Assembly: GCA_029982105.1 (NCBI GenBank)
Contig: JARRCQ010000085.1
Location: forward strand, 1 to 7,042
Source: Candidatus Atribacteria bacterium
GTDB lineage: Bacteria > Atribacterota > Atribacteria > Atribacterales > Caldatribacteriaceae
Length of the DNA stretch: 7,042 nucleotides
Direction: 5' to 3'
This document shows positions 5,657 to 7,042 of the stretch, one piece after another. A program made the translations under genes and the position numbers. The notes under the pieces are model-generated. The model had not been told where the DNA came from. It made no database searches and saw only the letters and a program-made list of their open reading frames with translations. Within the stretch, counting starts at the first letter, position 1. Each line of letters begins with the position of its first letter.

Positions 5657-6202
5657 CTATAGGTCTTCTAAAAAAACCTTTAACCCTACTAGAACGATGG
5701 CTATTCCTCCCCATGTTTCGGGAGAGGAAAAAACTCCTCTTATTTTATGTCCCAAGGAAACTCCTAAATAAGTCATAAACGATGCTACTACTCCAATAAT
5801 GAGAGCGGAAAACCAGATGTTTTTATCTATAAGAGCAAAAGAAAAACCCACTGCTAAAGCGTCAACGCTGGTAGCTAAAGAAGCAAAAAGCAATGGCCAA
5901 CCCTGGCTAAAATCGACGGAGGGTGCGTCGTCATCTTTTTTCCATCCCTCGTAAATCATTTTTCCTCCTACTAAAGATAGCACTCCTAAAACTATCCAAT
6001 GGTCAAAAGAACTAATGAATTGAGCTATTTGCAGACCTACTCCAAAACCTATTAAAGGCATAAAAAACTGGAAAGCTCCAAAAGAAACAGAAAGGCGTAA
6101 TTTAGCATCTAACGGGCAAACCTTCTGGCACATTCCAAAAGCTGCAGCTAAAGAAAAAGCGTCTAAACCTAATCCTATAGCAATAATGAATGTTTCGAAC
6201 AC
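5657..6202 (-). CDS. mntP: MntP-type manganese efflux pump (DUF204)
   Basis: This 181-residue membrane protein, close to the usual 185-190, has about six hydrophobic helices in two related halves. The half signatures are IAIGLGLDAFSLA (7-19, Asp14) and ASLATSVDALAVGFSFA (107-123, Asp114). FGAFQFFMPLIGFGVG (41-56) and HWIVLGVLSLVGGKMIYEG (68-86) also align well with E. coli MntP. The acidic residues within helices are the expected Mn2+ path. The inferred role is export of excess Mn2+ across the inner membrane. The start is GTG at 6202 with GGAGG at 6214-6210 (7-nt spacing). It is the first gene of a two-gene operon with the radical SAM protein. Two cysteines in the first loop (CQKVC, 25-29) are unusual relative to E. 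coli MntP. Other DUF204 cation exporters remain possible. Confidence 0.88.
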   Translation of the reverse strand: MFETFIIAIGLGLDAFSLAAAFGMCQKVCPLDAKLRLSVSFGAFQFFMPLIGFGVGLQIAQFISSFDHWIVLGVLSLVGGKMIYEGWKKDDDAPSVDFSQGWPLLFASLATSVDALAVGFSFALIDKNIWFSALIIGVVASFMTYLGVSLGHKIRGVFSSPETWGGIAIVLVGLKVFLEDL

Positions 6203-6233
6203 TCAGCTTCCTCCCTTTATTGGAACTTGGGGG

Positions 6234-6242
6234 ATTATAACA
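6234..6242 (-). promoter_or_regulatory. Extended -10 promoter of the mntP-radical SAM operon
   Basis: The minus strand reads TGTTATAAT (6242-6234), a perfect extended -10 (TGnTATAAT). The -35 is poor (TTAAAT at 17 bp), as is common for extended -10 promoters. Transcription should begin near 6227, leaving a leader of only about 25 nt, too short for a yybP-ykoY manganese riboswitch. Confidence 0.6.
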
Positions 6243-6379
6243 TAAAGACCCGTATTATTTAAAGAGTCATTCTTATACATTTAACCTCAAAAGGCATAGG
6301 AGCTCACTGTTTTTTGTTGTTTTTACGTTTTTTCTTTGGGGTTTATAGGGGGATATTTCCCTCTTATTGTTCTTTTTGT

Positions 6380-6397
6380 TTGCGCCGCAGGCTGTTT
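6380..6397 (+). repeat. 18-nt imperfect direct repeat, copy 1
   Basis: TTGCGCCGCAGGCTGTTT matches TTGCGTCGCAGACTGTTT at 6507-6524 with two transition differences (16 of 18 identical). The copies are 127 nt apart. Confidence 0.7.
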
Positions 6398-6439
6398 ATA
6401 CAACCCCTCGCGATGACAAAAAGAGGGAACAGCGTAGCC

Positions 6440-6464
6440 ACGCTGGGATGTATTTTCCCAGCGT
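6440..6464 (+). other. Perfect 9-bp hairpin with a competing upstream arm
   Basis: ACGCTGGGA (6440-6448) pairs with TCCCAGCGT (6456-6464) around a 7-nt loop. AGCGT at 6431-6435 can pair instead with ACGCT at 6440-6444 (4-nt loop), so two mutually exclusive folds are possible. No terminal T tract follows directly. Confidence 0.6.
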
Positions 6465-6506
6465 TATTGATTTGTAGTTTTTTCCATGTACTTTGCTTTC
6501 TTAATC

Positions 6507-6524
6507 TTGCGTCGCAGACTGTTT
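6507..6524 (+). repeat. 18-nt imperfect direct repeat, copy 2
   Basis: TTGCGTCGCAGACTGTTT, the partner of 6380-6397. Two bases after it comes the first copy of the 17-nt repeat (6526-6542). Confidence 0.7.
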
Positions 6525-6525
6525 T

Positions 6526-6542
6526 TTTGCGGTTAACTATAA
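6526..6542 (+). repeat. 17-nt perfect direct repeat, copy 1
   Basis: TTTGCGGTTAACTATAA, identical to 6684-6700 and 158 nt upstream of it. It contains the palindrome GTTAAC and, with the next base, a TATAAT (6538-6543), so it may carry promoter-like activity; no -35 is seen. Confidence 0.8.
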
Positions 6543-6561
6543 TAGTATCCAGAGAAAAATT

Positions 6562-6599
6562 GTGGGGCACGATGAGCCTATAATGGGGCAACGCCCCAC
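6562..6599 (+). other. Competing GC-rich hairpins
   Basis: GCCCCAC at 6593-6599 can pair with GTGGGGC at 6562-6568 (7 bp, 24-nt loop), or its first six bases can pair with TGGGGC at 6584-6589 (6 bp, 3-nt loop AAC). A TATAAT (6579-6584) lies between the alternative left arms. Confidence 0.5.
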
Positions 6600-6643
6600 G
6601 GAGGGATGTTTTCCCCTCAGTAGTTTTTGCTTTTTGGGGGGAT

Positions 6644-6668
6644 TATAAAGGGGGTACACCCCTTTATA
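6644..6668 (+). other. Perfect 10-bp hairpin
   Basis: TATAAAGGGG (6644-6653) pairs perfectly with CCCCTTTATA (6659-6668) around the 5-nt loop GTACA. Downstream is GTATTTGTAGTG, not a T tract, so it is a poor intrinsic terminator on the plus strand. It is the strongest stem in the repeat block. Confidence 0.65.
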
Positions 6669-6683
6669 GTATTTGTAGTGAAA

Positions 6684-6700
6684 TTTGCGGTTAACTATAA
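6684..6700 (+). repeat. 17-nt perfect direct repeat, copy 2
   Basis: TTTGCGGTTAACTATAA, the second identical copy, ending 25 bp before the -35 of the cold shock gene promoter. Confidence 0.8.
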
Positions 6701-6727
6701 AATGACAATTTAAATGATAAAGTCATT
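6701..6727 (+). promoter_or_regulatory. Inverted repeat overlapping the csp -35, possible operator
   Basis: AATGAC (6701-6706) and GTCATT (6722-6727) are inverted copies; the right arm shares two bases with the TTGACA at 6726-6731. A regulator bound here could affect the promoter, but the 15-nt spacing and 6-bp arms make this only a suggestion. Confidence 0.25.
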
Positions 6728-6754
6728 GACAAAATAGATAAGTGATGATACTAT
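6726..6754 (+). promoter_or_regulatory. Sigma-70 promoter of the cold shock gene
   Basis: A perfect TTGACA -35 (6726-6731), a 17-bp spacer, and TACTAT -10 (6749-6754) preceded by TG at 6746-6747, the extended form. The start is expected near 6761, giving a 5' leader of about 55 nt. Confidence 0.7.
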
Positions 6755-6762
6755 GCTCTCCG

Positions 6763-6776
6763 AGCTTGCGCAAGCT
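6763..6776 (+). other. Palindrome at the 5' end of the csp leader
   Basis: AGCTTGCGCAAGCT is a perfect 14-nt palindrome that can fold as a 5-bp stem with a GCGC loop. It lies within about two bases of the predicted transcription start. A 5'-end stem commonly protects mRNA from decay. The remaining leader is A/T-rich and unstructured up to the ribosome binding site. Confidence 0.5.
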
Positions 6777-6815
6777 TATTAATTTTCAATTTATTTTTGG
6801 GAGGTTTAAGTTTAA

Positions 6816-7016
6816 ATGGCAACTGGTAAAGTTAAATGGTTTAGTGCCACCAAGGGTTATGGATTCATTGAATCTGACGAAGGTGGGGATGTTTTCGTTC
6901 ACTACTCGGCTATTGAAGGTAGCGGCTTTAAAACTTTAGAGCAAGGCCAAGCAGTAGAGTTTGAGGTTCAGCAAGGTGATAAGGGACCTCAAGCAGTAAA
7001 AGTAAAGAGACTGTAA
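6816..7016 (+). CDS. Cold shock protein, CspA family
   Basis: This 66-residue protein is a single cold shock domain of normal length. [19 protein letters not shown] holds Trp8, Phe9 and the RNP1 motif KGYGFI (13-18); RNP2 is VFVHY (26-30). The end, [10 protein letters not shown], corresponds to the usual GPQAxNV close. It binds single-stranded RNA and DNA and acts as an RNA chaperone in the cytoplasm; whether it is cold-induced or constitutive cannot be told here. The ribosome binding site is GGGAGG at 6799-6804, 11 nt before the ATG, a slightly long gap. The leader of about 55 nt is shorter than the 150+ nt leader of E. coli cspA, so the E. coli-type thermosensor is absent. The gene is probably transcribed alone from the promoter at 6726-6754; the window ends 26 nt after the stop. 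Confidence 0.95.
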   Translation: MATGKVKWFSATKGYGFIESDEGGDVFVHYSAIEGSGFKTLEQGQAVEFEVQQGDKGPQAVKVKRL

Positions 7017-7042
7017 GAGAAAAAGAGAAAAAAGCCTGAAGA

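Larger units (their letters stand above)
6311..6700. repeat. Non-coding block of degenerate hairpin/direct-repeat modules
   Basis: This stretch is T- and G-rich and holds several similar modules: a G-run/C-run hairpin, then a T-rich tail containing ATTTGTAGT (6470-6478 and 6671-6679, identical), then a TTGCG-containing segment. Direct repeats are TTTGCGGTTAACTATAA at 6526-6542 and 6684-6700 (identical) and an 18-mer pair at 6380-6397 and 6507-6524 (two differences). Hairpins are at 6440-6464, 6584-6598, 6601-6618 (weak) and 6644-6668. The open frames across it (6314-6583 plus, 6364-6591 minus) look like products of the repeats, not genes. It resembles intergenic repeat families (REP/MITE-like) or a structured RNA; I cannot identify it with a known family. 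Confidence 0.65.

Noticed and set aside
6203..6310. yybP-ykoY manganese riboswitch before mntP
   Set aside because: The predicted leader after the extended -10 is only about 25 nt, and no conserved riboswitch core was seen upstream.
6314..6591. Opposed 89- and 75-codon open frames in the repeat block
   Set aside because: They are low-complexity translations of T-rich repeats without ribosome binding sites or motifs.
6311..6700. CRISPR array
   Set aside because: Repeats are only two copies each, at unequal spacing (127 and 158 nt), with no regular short spacers and no cas genes nearby.
6742..6939. Second plus-strand frame overlapping the cold shock gene
   Set aside because: It is out of frame with the clear CspA-family protein and begins within its promoter.

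Overview
The window looks like a piece of chromosome from an uncultured, probably anaerobic bacterium of low to moderate GC content. The bacterial assignment rests on an initiator tRNA-fMet with bacterial identity marks (unpaired C1:U72, A11:U24, three G:C pairs in the anticodon stem), sigma-70-type promoters, Shine-Dalgarno sites and a CspA-type cold shock protein. The sulfur genes are of a type best studied in methanogenic archaea but also carried by several anaerobic bacterial lineages. I cannot fix the phylum from sequence alone.

Left part (1-2243): a tight operon of three genes for homocysteine synthesis from sulfide. They are a 5'-truncated DUF39/HcyBio protein, a NIL-domain protein with two [4Fe-4S] motifs, and a UPF0280 (ApbE-like, COG2122) protein. 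Stops and starts touch or overlap. Next comes a membrane-anchored protein with about nine TPR units (2267-3436). Its last 14 codons run antisense through the 3' half of an initiator tRNA gene on the minus strand (3393-3469).

Middle part (3470-4892): a divergent promoter region serves the tRNA (minus) and an unidentified stretch (plus) with one plausible short ORF (about 3636-3713, possibly from 3558) and otherwise no convincing gene. A stand-alone zinc homocysteine S-methyltransferase domain protein (4005-4892) follows. With the first three genes it suggests a local route from sulfide and an aspartate-derived acceptor to homocysteine and then methionine.

Right part (4882-7042): on the minus strand, a likely two-gene operon of an MntP-type manganese exporter (5657-6202) and a COG0731-type radical SAM protein (4882-5640), driven by an extended -10 promoter at 6234-6242. 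From about 6311 to 6700 there is a non-coding block of direct repeats and hairpins, some with mutually exclusive arms; it is the least explained structure in the window. A cold shock protein gene (6816-7016) closes the window, with a good promoter and a perfect 14-nt palindrome at its predicted transcript 5' end.
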